64,000 nt of DNA from Bradyrhizobium sp. CCBAU 53421 (GTDB lineage Bacteria; Pseudomonadota; Alphaproteobacteria; Rhizobiales; Xanthobacteraceae), in NCBI RefSeq assembly GCF_015291625.1, contig NZ_CP030047.1, positions 7,502,001 to 7,566,000 on the forward strand, given 5' to 3'. Each line of letters begins with the position of its first letter. The stretch's first letter is position 1. Positions 9,554-20,042 of the stretch are shown here, in pieces. Position numbers and translations under genes: made by a program. The notes under the pieces were generated by a model, which saw nothing but the letters and a program-made list of their open reading frames with translations, was not told where the DNA came from and searched no databases.

Positions 9554-10321
9554 CCCTGATCGATGCGATAGCCGCTCCATACAGTCTCGTTTGGTCGTTA
9601 CGGGACGAGCGATTGTTCAGGTTGAATGGATGCGGGCAGTTGCCGTCTGATGACCACCTCCGGCCACTTCAGCGTGTTGTTCGCTCGCCGGCCGTACCTA
9701 GCAAACCCGCAATTCTAAACTTGTAAGCGATACCAGAGTTCAAGGTCATTGCTCGCCTGGATTTCGGCGAACAGATCATGTTCGTCGGTGCAAGGCTGTG
9801 TCAGGTCACGACTGGCATAACCGGGGTTGAACTTGATCACGCGCAGGACAGCGCGGCCAATGCCGCTTCATGATTCGCTCATGTCGTAACCGATGTCGCT
9901 GCCTCGAGCGGAGTGCGCCGGCAGATCGGGAGCGGAGAACGTCTTGCTGAATCTCCGTTCCTATCGGCGCAAGATCCATAGCTCACTCAACGCCCAGCGC
10001 CGCCGGCATTCGTCGAGAACGCGCAAGCTTAAGGGAAACCGGAAATACAACCAAACGCTATATCCGATCATTTCCAGTAGGAAGTAATGGCGACGATAAA
10101 CTAGGGCGCTCGCCGCAGGGCTACAGGGCCGCAAGGCCGCCACTGCTGACCATCCGATAGGGCCTCGCGCGGCTCGCCTTCAGAATGTTGACGATCCAAA
10201 GTCACTTCAGCGCTCGCGGCTCGGCACCATGCCCGAAGGGAGGCTGATGACGTAAGCGTGACGGAAGAGATCGGAACCAATTTCGCCCCAACCCGAGCGC
10301 GAGCAGCTACGCAGCGGCTTC
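9554..10321. other. Intergenic region after nopM, nothing recognised
   Basis: No ORF with a ribosome binding site or known domain. The only plus frame of note (9893-10087) is basic and Ser/Arg-rich and looks non-coding. Confidence 0.5.
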
Positions 10322-10342
10322 GTCAGCTTTTCGAAAGCTTGC
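10322..10342 (+). promoter_or_regulatory. tts box upstream of a decayed effector-like gene
   Basis: GTCAGCTTTTCGAAAGCTTG is a near-perfect tts box, so TtsI-dependent transcription toward 10386 is likely. The conserved half-sites GTCAG and TCGAAAGC are intact although the downstream gene is broken. Confidence 0.82.
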
Positions 10343-10385
10343 TCGGGTAGAACGTCTGCTCAGGTGATCTTGGACGTGAGGCTAG

Positions 10386-11063
10386 GTGGACCCGCACAAT
10401 TCTGATCCATCCAATGTAACAGGTTGGTCGCAGGTTCAGCATGCCACCTCGGAAGAGCAGCAAGAGGGCCGGCGAGCCAATAGGCGTTTGAGCCGTCCTT
10501 GGCGACGGCGCTCCCAGCCAGTACCGGTACCTGTCCTCATCAGTCTGAAGAGGGCCGACCCTGAATTGATGACGCGACCAGTAATGCTGCGGCTCGGAAT
10601 CTTAAAAAGGGGCACATTAGAGCAGTACCACCGAACTTCGCCGATTGCTCGATGTTCTCCGCTTTCGACGTCAAGCGTTTGATCTGCGCAAATCAGCAAT
10701 CCTATCGCTCACGTCAACGAATTCTACTAATCGAAGGATGAAGGCGCCGTTGAGCAATCTTCGCGTTTGCTGCGAGCCAGCTGCTCGCATTGCGATTCCG
10801 CCCAGCCCCCCTCAGAGGATGAGGAGAGTTTCATTGAAATGATGACTCGTGCCGATGGGCGCAGCGAGGCCGCCCTTGACCAGTATCACCCTGCTCTTCG
10901 CAGATTCTCCGAGGCACTTATCCTCGAGAGCCAGACGATATCTGGACTGGACCACGACTCGCGGGTCAAGTCCGCTCGGAGGCTGTTCCCGCGCGACAAG
11001 AATCTCATCTCCGCGTTAAATTTGTTTCGTGCTGCGGAGCTCTGCGCTAAATTTGGTTCGTAA
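10386..11063 (+). pseudogene. Decayed type III effector-like gene behind a tts box
   Basis: A GTG at 10386, about 45 bp after the tts box, opens a frame beginning MDPHNSDPSNVTGWSQ. The frame is stopped at 10680 (TGA) and again about 50 nt later (TAA). The same frame then stays open to 11063 and carries protein-like sequence (SEDEESFIEMMTRADGRSEA, ALDQYHPALRRFSEALILES). Two in-frame stops in an otherwise continuous frame under a tts box suggest a recently inactivated effector. I do not recognise the family. The first 98 codons alone could still yield a short secreted peptide. Confidence 0.55.
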
Positions 11064-11300
11064 CACGGAGCCTACCTTCCGGTCCGGGCGCTTCGAGCGG
11101 GCAGCTGAGCATTGCAGCCTTCGGAGTAGTCTTCTATAGTCATTTGCCAGCTTCGGTTGGGTTGGGCGACACGGAACGTGACCACTTATGGCATTCAAGA
11201 GCATGTCGCTCTGATGGAAACTCGCTATTTCCGTGGCGTTGGCAATTGACCCGTCGTCCGAGCTAGCCGGGGGCGATTGGCTCGCTCCGTCCGAAATCAG

Positions 11301-11828
11301 ATGACGGACGATATTCAGGTACGGCGCATTGGCGCCGACGAAGTGGATAAGCGTTTGGAGCGTCTCGCCGACATCCTCATTGACTGCGTCGCCCACGGCG
11401 ACTCGGTCAGCTTTCTGCCACCGCTAACTCGACGACGTGCGCTGGTGTACTGGCGTAGCGTCGCGGACGCGGTCATTTGCAATGGATGCGTGTTACTAGC
11501 TGCGGAAGATGGCGCAGGTCAGATCGTTGGCACAACCCAGATGGTACCTGCCGCGTCTGAGAACCAATTGCATAGCGCTCGAGTCGACAAAGTCCTGGTT
11601 GAAAGAAGTGCACGCCGTCGCGGCGTCGGGCGCCGGATGCTCTCGGCCGTCAGCGAGTTAGCACGAAAAGAGGGAAAGACGTTGCTGACGCTTAGCACTG
11701 CCACAGGTTCTGCTGCCGAGCGTCTTTACGCCAGCGAGGGATGGCAGCGGGTGGGCATCATCCCCGGGTGCGTGCTCGCCCCTGACGGAACATATCGCTC
11801 GGCGACCTTCTTCTACAAGCATCTCTGA
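11301..11828 (+). CDS. GNAT-family N-acetyltransferase
   Basis: A 175-residue GNAT protein. Strand beta-4 and the acetyl-CoA loop are visible as VDKVLVERSARRRGVGRRML, with the R-x-x-G-x-G signature, followed by a helix and the LTLSTATGSAAERLYASEGW segment typical of motif B. The frame opens at 11277 with MARSVRNQ; the second Met at 11301 (MTDDIQVRRI) starts right at the fold and is preferred. The substrate is unknown. GNAT proteins of this subtype often act on small amines or antibiotics. Neighbours are relics, so there is no operon context. Confidence 0.8.
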   Translation: MTDDIQVRRIGADEVDKRLERLADILIDCVAHGDSVSFLPPLTRRRALVYWRSVADAVICNGCVLLAAEDGAGQIVGTTQMVPAASENQLHSARVDKVLVERSARRRGVGRRMLSAVSELARKEGKTLLTLSTATGSAAERLYASEGWQRVGIIPGCVLAPDGTYRSATFFYKHL

Positions 11829-12780
11829 TACTGCAAAACTGGCTTCACGCTTGCTATCACAGACAAGATCTGTCCGGTCCCGTCCTGATAAATCATCATC
11901 GTCGGGGGCATCACTGACATTACCGCTATATTTTATGACTTTGTGAACAACGACGACGACTTGGGCTCTCGAGATAAGAAATCAAACGGATCAGACGGTG
12001 GATCACTCAGCCGCCGCACGGCCTGTCATCACAATGGCGAGCCGACTATCGGCAAAGTAACGTCGATTTGCCGCTCTGGTTCTCAATCAACGTCCATAGC
12101 GCAGGGGTCGCGGAGCTTGAAGCAATCCCGACCATTGCGCTTGACATACTCACCCAGCTCCTAACGATTTCGTCTTGAGTCCTCAAGATAGTGGGCATGT
12201 CGCCGCAATCTCAATATGGCGGGCGCCGGCGATTAGCGAATCGTGAACGAGCTCCACGAAGCGGTCGGATTGTTTTTCTGCTCGGGCAGCCGTTGGATGA
12301 AGTGTGCGAGCCAAGCGAACGACGGCCATAAACTTTCGTATCGTTACGTGCCTCCTTGAGGCACCCAATTTTTACCAAGGTTCAATTGAGCCCCTGATCA
12401 CGATGCTCTTAGCTGCATGTGCGGCCGGCCACAGCGACATCTCATTCGTCTTCGCCGGCTTCGTCAACTGATAGCGCATCAGGAGGCCACAAATTCTATT
12501 TTTGGTCGGAATGGCAGCCTATGCCGAGACGTGGATAGAGATACTGATGGAACCATTCGAGCTTGCGTGGTGCGAGTTCGAATACCAACGGGCTCTCAGA
12601 TGCCTCGAAGCGAGGGAGAACAGGGCGGACGACGTCTGGTCCCGGAGCGTGGAGATTCAACCGTTCTGACCGGCCATGCGGAAGAACTCGTGGGCCAAAC
12701 ACTCTATGACAGCGCACGGCCACGCACGCCACGAGCGGCGACACAGCGATCGAAAGCTCGCTAAGAATTAAAGAATTCGT
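11829..12780. other. Gene-poor stretch after the GNAT gene
   Basis: No convincing gene on either strand. Open frames at 12417-12764 (plus) and 12496-12873 (minus) overlap each other, lack domains and are probably chance. Confidence 0.45.
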
Positions 12781-12935
12781 CCCAATCAGAAGACCATCAC
12801 CAAGCAGCGTAAGGGCGGCGTCGTGCGCGATGCACCGATGGGCTGCAAGACCGTCCGCGCGAGGAAAAGGCAATCGTCGTTGCCTTTCGCAAAAAGCACC
12901 TTGTGAGCCACAACTTTATCGAGAATTGGACGCCC
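12781..12935 (+). pseudogene. Possible IS481-type transposase relic
   Basis: One frame reads KGGVVRDAPMGCKTVRARKR and, after a one-base shift, the next reads DRPREEKAIVVAFRKKHL. The pair resembles the inter-domain segment of IS481-family transposases (DAPMGPK...EEEAIVVAFRRHTLL). Both flanks are degenerate. This is recognised from memory of the family, so confidence is moderate at best. Confidence 0.4.
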
Positions 12936-13704
12936 TTCCTGCGATGAACACAGTACGCAATGAAGACCAGTCTGGTTTCTTACCTGAGCGTGTCGTCTCG
13001 GTCCGATCGGAGCGCTTCATGCAAAAGATCCCGCGATCTCGCTTTGACGCTCTACGTTGCCGGAACGGCGGATCGACGTTCCGGGATCCGCTGAGGGATA
13101 CTATGCGTCCGATGTGCGGTGTACGATCGTGTGATCGCCTTACCAACTAGCGAGATTGAAATCTTGATTGATGCAATGAGCCGCGTGTGCACGCTTAAAT
13201 CCTGCATTTGGTCGCCGTCTTCGTCGGGTTTCGACGCCTCCGAGGTGCGTGGAACGGTACCTGCCTGGCGATATCGTCAACTACGAAGGCAATCTGATCG
13301 TCGCTTGTCGCTACGCAAGCGTGCCCTCCAGCATCTTGGTCAGCGCGGTTTCGTACGGCCCTCGAACTTCTCAGGCTCGAAAAGCCCTGTCCTATCGAAT
13401 GCCTCGACTTCGATCATCTGCCTTACGAACAGGCTACCCTGATCATCTCGCAATGAACACTAACCACGGTTGTACGGAGGACGGCCCCCTTGACGTGTTG
13501 TAGCTCCGGTAGAGATACAGGAATAAAGCTGCGTCGGTGGTAAGCATGCTGACAATTGAACTCGCGCTAGTTGCGGTTCGGTCGATATTCTGCCAAGCGT
13601 ACTGTCGGAATGACGGATCCATGACCTAGAAGGCAGGGACTCTCGATCGTAAGAACGGCTCGCCAGAATGAATAGGTAAGCAGCAAAGAAGATCAAGAAG
13701 CGCA
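12936..13704. other. Degenerate region, no supported gene
   Basis: Several short frames (13119-13442 plus, 13460-13888 minus) have no domain and inconsistent codon use. They are best read as decayed DNA between the transposase relic and the XRE relic. Confidence 0.45.
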
Positions 13705-14054
13705 GTGCCGGCAAACCCCCGACATTGAGTTGGGCAAGCGGATTCGCCTGCGGCATGTGGAGCAGACGATTTCGCAGGCCGAACTCGGCGATAAGCTCGG
13801 CGTCAGCTTCCAGCAGGTCCAGAAGTAACAGAAGGGCGTCAACCGTGTCGGCGCTGCCCGTCTTAGCAGGTCGCCACGTCCCCGTCACATTCTTCTACGA
13901 CGATGACAACAATGCGCGCGAGGTTGAGAGCCTCCTGTTCCTGGACACCGCCTTCAGCCTGCGGCTGTTGCGCGCCTACAGCAAGGTCGAGGATCAGACC
14001 GTCCAGCGTCTGTTGGTGTCGTTGATGGAATCGATCGCCGCCGACGAGGATTGA
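13705..14054 (+). pseudogene. XRE-family helix-turn-helix regulator, broken
   Basis: One frame reads ELGKRIRLRHVEQTISQAEL followed by GDKLGVSFQQVQK, the helix-turn-helix of a Cro/C1 (XRE) regulator common in Bradyrhizobium, then meets a TAA at about 13827. After a frame change the C-terminal part is readable as VPVTFFYDDDNNAREVESLL and runs to 14054. At least one nonsense and one frameshift mutation have inactivated it. Confidence 0.75.
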
Positions 14055-15110
14055 CCGGCACTCGACGTCAGATCGCGGCACATGGACGCGATCTCGTCTC
14101 AGGACCCACTCGCGCGGCGAGAACGGTCGATTGGCTTGTACACGCCTCACTTTCAGCCGGTAATCTCAGGGCTACTCTCCTCGATCACCGGCACCGCGTC
14201 CCCGATGTCGATACGCATCTGGTTGACGGATCGAGCGACAATCTGATCTCCGAGCTCGCCAACTCCGCCATTGACATCTCCCTCATGGTGAGGGGCGCCG
14301 CCTTGCGGCCGGTCTCCGGACGAAGCCTTGCCTCGCCGAACAAGCCATGAGGTCGAGCACGCGCACCACGTGCGGTCGTTCCCGCCGCTAACGGCCGTCT
14401 CGAACCCACGCACGAAAGGCGAAGCCGCGCGACTTGCTATGGAGTGGCGTCGTTGCGGCAGGCCGCCAGGAAAAACGGCACGTTCTCCGCCACGTGCGTG
14501 CGGGTGTGCGCTCGCACTGCCTTTGGATCTTCGCCGAACACCGCCCGCATCAACAGCGGCGCGATTACGAGTTCGAGGAAGTACTGGGCCGTCTTGGTCA
14601 CGCGCTCCGAGGTGGAGGCGGCGGAGGCTATGCCGTGCTTCGAGCCTAACGTCCTTTAGGACGCCGGCCGCGCGATGCGTGCCGCGTTTGCGCATCATAC
14701 GCCGACTTTGGCCAGATCGGGAAAGCGGCGCTTCGGTGATTGCCATACGGAAGCAATTTGTCTTCTGGGAAAGAGAAGGTGGCTTAGACGCCATGATCTA
14801 GCGACGAACTGGCGGGAAGAGCGGTGAACTTGATCGATGTCGGAGCTGTTGGCTGCCGTTGGTCGGCGACGCGACGGCGTCGGTCAGGGGCGGCACAAGT
14901 TTTCAACCCCGTAGCGCGCCGACGGGTTCACCACCGCGCCGCTCAGTCCAGTTCTCGCTGCGCTCCAAGCGAACTCGCCCGGCTACGGCGGCAGACGGCC
15001 GGCTCCTTGCACGCGTGGTCAATCCGCCGCCGAGGGGGGCCGCCCTTTTTCAGATTTTGGTGGGATTGGATGCGCCTCCGAAACCCATTGTCCTCTCATG
15101 GTCCGCGCGT
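14055..15110. other. About 1-kb region between the XRE relic and nifA
   Basis: On the minus strand at about 14446-14620 a frame without a start reads ERVTKTAQYFLELVIAPLLM followed by RAVFGEDPKAVRAHTRTHV. This could be the C-terminal half of a TetR-like regulator, but no HTH is attached. Longer open frames on both strands (14153-14794 minus, 14328-14801 plus) are low-complexity, Arg/Ser-rich shadows. Confidence 0.35.
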
Positions 15111-16870
<1,760 letters not shown>

Positions 16871-17120
16871 GAGGCGGTCTCCGTTATTTTGATCATCCTC
16901 CCTAGTACCTTGTTCGGATTTGCGAGCTTCGTTTTGCATGTCATGCTCGATCTAGCGTCACGAGTTAACGAGATGACATAGAAGGGTAACACCTTTTCAT
17001 GGCACGACGGTAACCTTACAGTGGCTTGATTTAATTTTTTTCGGGATAGATGCGCGACGTCAGCGTAGAACACGAGCTCCAGCGCTGACGCTCAGGCTAG
17101 CTGTTTGCCAGGCTTGCTCA

Positions 17121-17957
17121 TCACAGATGTTGCCCACCATTGATCGGCACCTCGGCCCCCGTAACATAGCTTGCGGCATCCGAGCATAGGAAAAAGATGA
17201 CCTTGGCCACTTCGTCGGGTGTTCCCACTCTGCGCAACGGGATGTTTGGCACGAGACGCGCTTCCGTGTCGGGCGACAACATGTCCGTCCTGATCTCGCC
17301 GGGCGCGATCGCGTTCACGCGAACGCCATGCGGCGCATAATCGTGGGCCATTTCGCGTGTGAGACTCGCAAGCGCAGCCTTCGACGTCGCATAGGCGCTG
17401 CCGGCAAACGGGTGCACCCGCGAACCAGCGATCGACGTCACGTTGACAATCGATCCTGACGCGGCCCTTAGCTCCTCAAATAAACCCTTCGCCAGCAGGA
17501 TCGGGGCCACGAGATTCAGATGGAACACTCTCATCCAGATTTCGGTTGACGTCGTCAACGACGTCAGCCGGTCGCCATCGGACGTCTTCGGCGAGACGCC
17601 GGCATTGTTCACTAGTGCGTGCAAGGGTGCGCCCGCCAAGCGTTCCTTAACCTGCGCGATCAAGCGTGGCAGCATTTGATAATCGCTAAGGTCGACCTGG
17701 ACATGATCCTCGCGCCCGGAGTCCCACGGGCACCGCTCGCCATCGAACGGCTGGCGCGCGCAAGAAATGATGCGCCAACCGGCCTCCGAAAACAGCTTGG
17801 CAGTGGCATGCCCAATTCCGCGCGATGCCCCAGTGAGCAACATCGCCTTCTGCTCTCCCTGGTGGAGGCGGGCTTTATCGGCGCGAAAGGGACAGCCCAA
17901 ATGTGTCTCGGGCAGCGGACCTGCGACCAGATCGTCATTTGGCAGATCGAGACCCAC
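17121..17957 (-). CDS. fixR: FixR, short-chain dehydrogenase co-transcribed with nifA
   Basis: A 278-residue classical SDR. The cofactor motif is TGASRGIGHA (about residue 43), NNAG is at about 116, the catalytic Ser is in NVTSIAGS, and the Tyr-Lys pair is in SAYATSKAALA. The C-terminus ends GAEVPINGGQHL. In Bradyrhizobium fixR lies upstream of nifA in one operon. FixR is dispensable for fixation and its substrate is unknown. The nifA start is 250 bp downstream. The start at 17957 sits about 40 bp after a sigma-54-type promoter. Length matches the known FixR. Confidence 0.93.
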   Translation of the reverse strand: MGLDLPNDDLVAGPLPETHLGCPFRADKARLHQGEQKAMLLTGASRGIGHATAKLFSEAGWRIISCARQPFDGERCPWDSGREDHVQVDLSDYQMLPRLIAQVKERLAGAPLHALVNNAGVSPKTSDGDRLTSLTTSTEIWMRVFHLNLVAPILLAKGLFEELRAASGSIVNVTSIAGSRVHPFAGSAYATSKAALASLTREMAHDYAPHGVRVNAIAPGEIRTDMLSPDTEARLVPNIPLRRVGTPDEVAKVIFFLCSDAASYVTGAEVPINGGQHL

Positions 17958-17995
17958 GCCCGCCTCCTCTCCTGTAGCGCCGCTGGCGAACGCGT

Positions 17996-18011
17996 AGCAG
18001 GATTTGGGCCA
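17996..18011 (-). promoter_or_regulatory. Sigma-54 (-24/-12) promoter of fixR-nifA
   Basis: On the minus strand TGGCCCAAATCCTGCT has GG and GC separated by 10 nt, as RpoN promoters require. It lies 39 bp upstream of the fixR start. The fixR-nifA operon of B. diazoefficiens is known to have overlapping -24/-12 and housekeeping-type promoters. Confidence 0.78.
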
Positions 18012-18041
18012 CTACGATGCACGCAAAGACGCTCCGGTTTT

Positions 18042-18056
18042 GCGTCCTAATGTCGC
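18042..18056 (-). promoter_or_regulatory. RegR-type box upstream of fixR-nifA
   Basis: The minus strand reads GCGACATTAGGACGC and fits the RegR consensus GNG(A/G)C(A/G)TTNNGNCGC at every defined position. Its centre lies about 63-68 bp before the expected start site, where the essential upstream activator site of the B. diazoefficiens fixR-nifA operon is placed. RegSR would therefore set basal, redox-dependent nifA expression here. Confidence 0.75.
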
Positions 18057-18764
18057 GCACGCCAAAGGCTTGGCGGATTCGCGACATGGTGCGTGTGCTT
18101 TGCGACATCGACGGTGCATCATCCACACAATGCCTGGAGCACTCTCGGTCACTGCTAGGACCAGACACCAAGCTGCGCTCTCGTGATCGAGATCCGAAGG
18201 AGCGAGGGATAAAGAACGCTCCTCGTCGAGGCAACGATCGGTCAGGACGGTGGAGACACCCAGTAGCCGTGTCGATATGAAACGAAACCTGACGCTCCAA
18301 CTCCATACGTTAGGTTTTCTCGCAACTGATACCGAGCTCATCGCTGCGCTGATTGGTTGCTCGATCACGAGCTGGGACACTGAATGTCCAACTCAATACT
18401 CGAGCCCGAAGGGTCAGTCTGCGCGAGCGAGTGGCGGCCGCTACAACGGAACTCACCGGCTCAACGTAACCTCCTTCGACAACTTAACCCGCGATTGGCC
18501 ATCGAGAAGCTTCACTTGCGGGTCCTCGCGAGGCCGGCCGAGGACGATATCCACCTCCTTAGCGCGGTGGCAGTCCGCTAATGCCGCTCTTGTCAAGATC
18601 GAGCTTCAGCGGACGGCATTCGGCCACCGCATCTTGCTTTTCTCCAGGGCAAGGGCACGTTGGAGAGTCGGTTTGGGCAATCAATTGCCGCCCCGAAACA
18701 TAGTGGTAGTACTGCTCGATGCAAAAAGTGGCCATCAGATCGATGAGGCGGGTCACGACCTTCA
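18057..18764. other. Intergenic region between fixR promoter and nodZ end
   Basis: About 700 bp with only short frames on both strands, none with a domain. It separates the fixR-nifA operon from the 3' end of the nod operon. Confidence 0.5.
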
Positions 18765-19874
18765 TCAAGCCACCAGCTCTTGTGAGGCTTCTTCAATCAA
18801 GATCAATCGGCTCGGATCGTTTAAATCGAATTCTATAACGCGTGGCGCAAAGAGGCGCGCGTAGCGCGTGAAAGCGCTGGTCGGAGGGAAACGGATCACG
18901 GTGTCGCATCGTGCAAGGAGATACATCTCGATGAGAGCGGAAAAGCCGCCCTCGGCTCCGAGCGCCGCGCTGTGCAAAGGTCCGGCCTGGGGCGCCTGGA
19001 AGCGCTTTGGAATCGTGAAAACATCGGGAAAAATCGCTGACACCTTCTCAAGGACGAGCGCGCTGTCCGTGCACAGGAAAGCCCTGATAGGTTTTTCATG
19101 CGATAACGCCTCGGCCTTGTCGATCGCATTACAGACCTGTCGCAAGGCGCGCTCGGGATCAGCCCAGTAGGGCGCATGCCCCATAATATCCTCGCCGTTG
19201 CCGTGCCGAACATGAATGCCGATCACGCTGTACGGCTCAAAGTGCTCACGGAAGATGGCGTCAATCCGCCCCTGCACTTCGGGTCGCGGCTTGATGCTCC
19301 GAAAAATCTCTCGTTCAGCCTCCTCATCGCAGCGCCACATCAGGCAGGCATCACACACAACCGTATTTGCATCGCTATCCTGCTTGCTTTGGAACAGTTG
19401 ATCCAGTTCATCGCGTTCTTGAAAAATCTGCTCGTCTGGCCGATAGGTGCAATCAAGAGTTGGCCTATTCCACCATTGCGGGAAGAAAGGTCCCGGAAAT
19501 GAGCGCTGATTGATCTGGTCGTCGCAGATCACCCGTACGCCGGCAATCTCTTGAACCGGCTCGAAGAAGACCGGAAAGGCGTTGGTGAATGGTTGATCGA
19601 GATAACAGGACCCCCGCCAATCGATGACCAGCTTCCGTCCGGTCCGCTGCGCAAAACGCCACGCTGCAGCCAGCGACCACAGGCAGTCGCCCAAGCCCGT
19701 ACGTCGTCGGGAAACAACGAACCGATCATTTTTCCAACCGCCAGGCATTTGCATTGCTTCCTTCCCGACTCCTGGTTGAACAAGAGACGTCATTGGAGAC
19801 ACCCCACATATGGTCCTGGCCGATGTTATGGTCGGCGCTTGTGCTGCTCGCGCGTTGCGTCGGTAGAACTTCAT
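18765..19874 (-). CDS. nodZ: NodZ, alpha-1,6-fucosyltransferase for Nod factor
   Basis: A GT23-family fucosyltransferase that adds L-fucose from GDP-fucose to the reducing-end GlcNAc of the lipochito-oligosaccharide. Characteristic stretches are SRRRTGLGDCLWSLAAAW near the N-terminus, GIHVRHGNGEDIMGHAPYWA (the GDP-fucose-binding region with the essential arginine in HVRHGNGED) and RFPPTSAFTRYARLFAPRV. The frame gives 369 residues from 19874. Met codons at about 19793, 19754 and 19748 (the last, MPGGWKNDRFV, lies just before the catalytic domain) are alternative starts. It is the last gene of the nod operon, 168 bp after nolO. All conserved blocks are intact. Confidence 0.95.
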   Translation of the reverse strand: MKFYRRNARAAQAPTITSARTICGVSPMTSLVQPGVGKEAMQMPGGWKNDRFVVSRRRTGLGDCLWSLAAAWRFAQRTGRKLVIDWRGSCYLDQPFTNAFPVFFEPVQEIAGVRVICDDQINQRSFPGPFFPQWWNRPTLDCTYRPDEQIFQERDELDQLFQSKQDSDANTVVCDACLMWRCDEEAEREIFRSIKPRPEVQGRIDAIFREHFEPYSVIGIHVRHGNGEDIMGHAPYWADPERALRQVCNAIDKAEALSHEKPIRAFLCTDSALVLEKVSAIFPDVFTIPKRFQAPQAGPLHSAALGAEGGFSALIEMYLLARCDTVIRFPPTSAFTRYARLFAPRVIEFDLNDPSRLILIEEASQELVA

Positions 19875-20042
19875 AGCAGCGCTATCCTCGTAGCGGGTTC
19901 CCTCAACGCTTGCCTCTTCTCTTCTATTAGAGCTGTTGCGCCGATATACCCGATTTCAACCGGATGCCTATTGTGCCCTATTCCACTCGACCTAGCCTCC
20001 TGTACATGGAGGCGCAGCCTTGGCCATATACATGATCGCCGG

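Noticed and set aside
14153..14801. Overlapping long frames on both strands
   Set aside because: Neither has consistent protein character; only a 55-residue TetR-like piece in another frame might be real and it lacks a DNA-binding domain.
19875..20042. Possible nod box between nolO and nodZ
   Set aside because: No ATC-N9-GAT pair or CCAA element was found; nodZ is most simply read as the last gene of the operon or driven by an unrecognised promoter.
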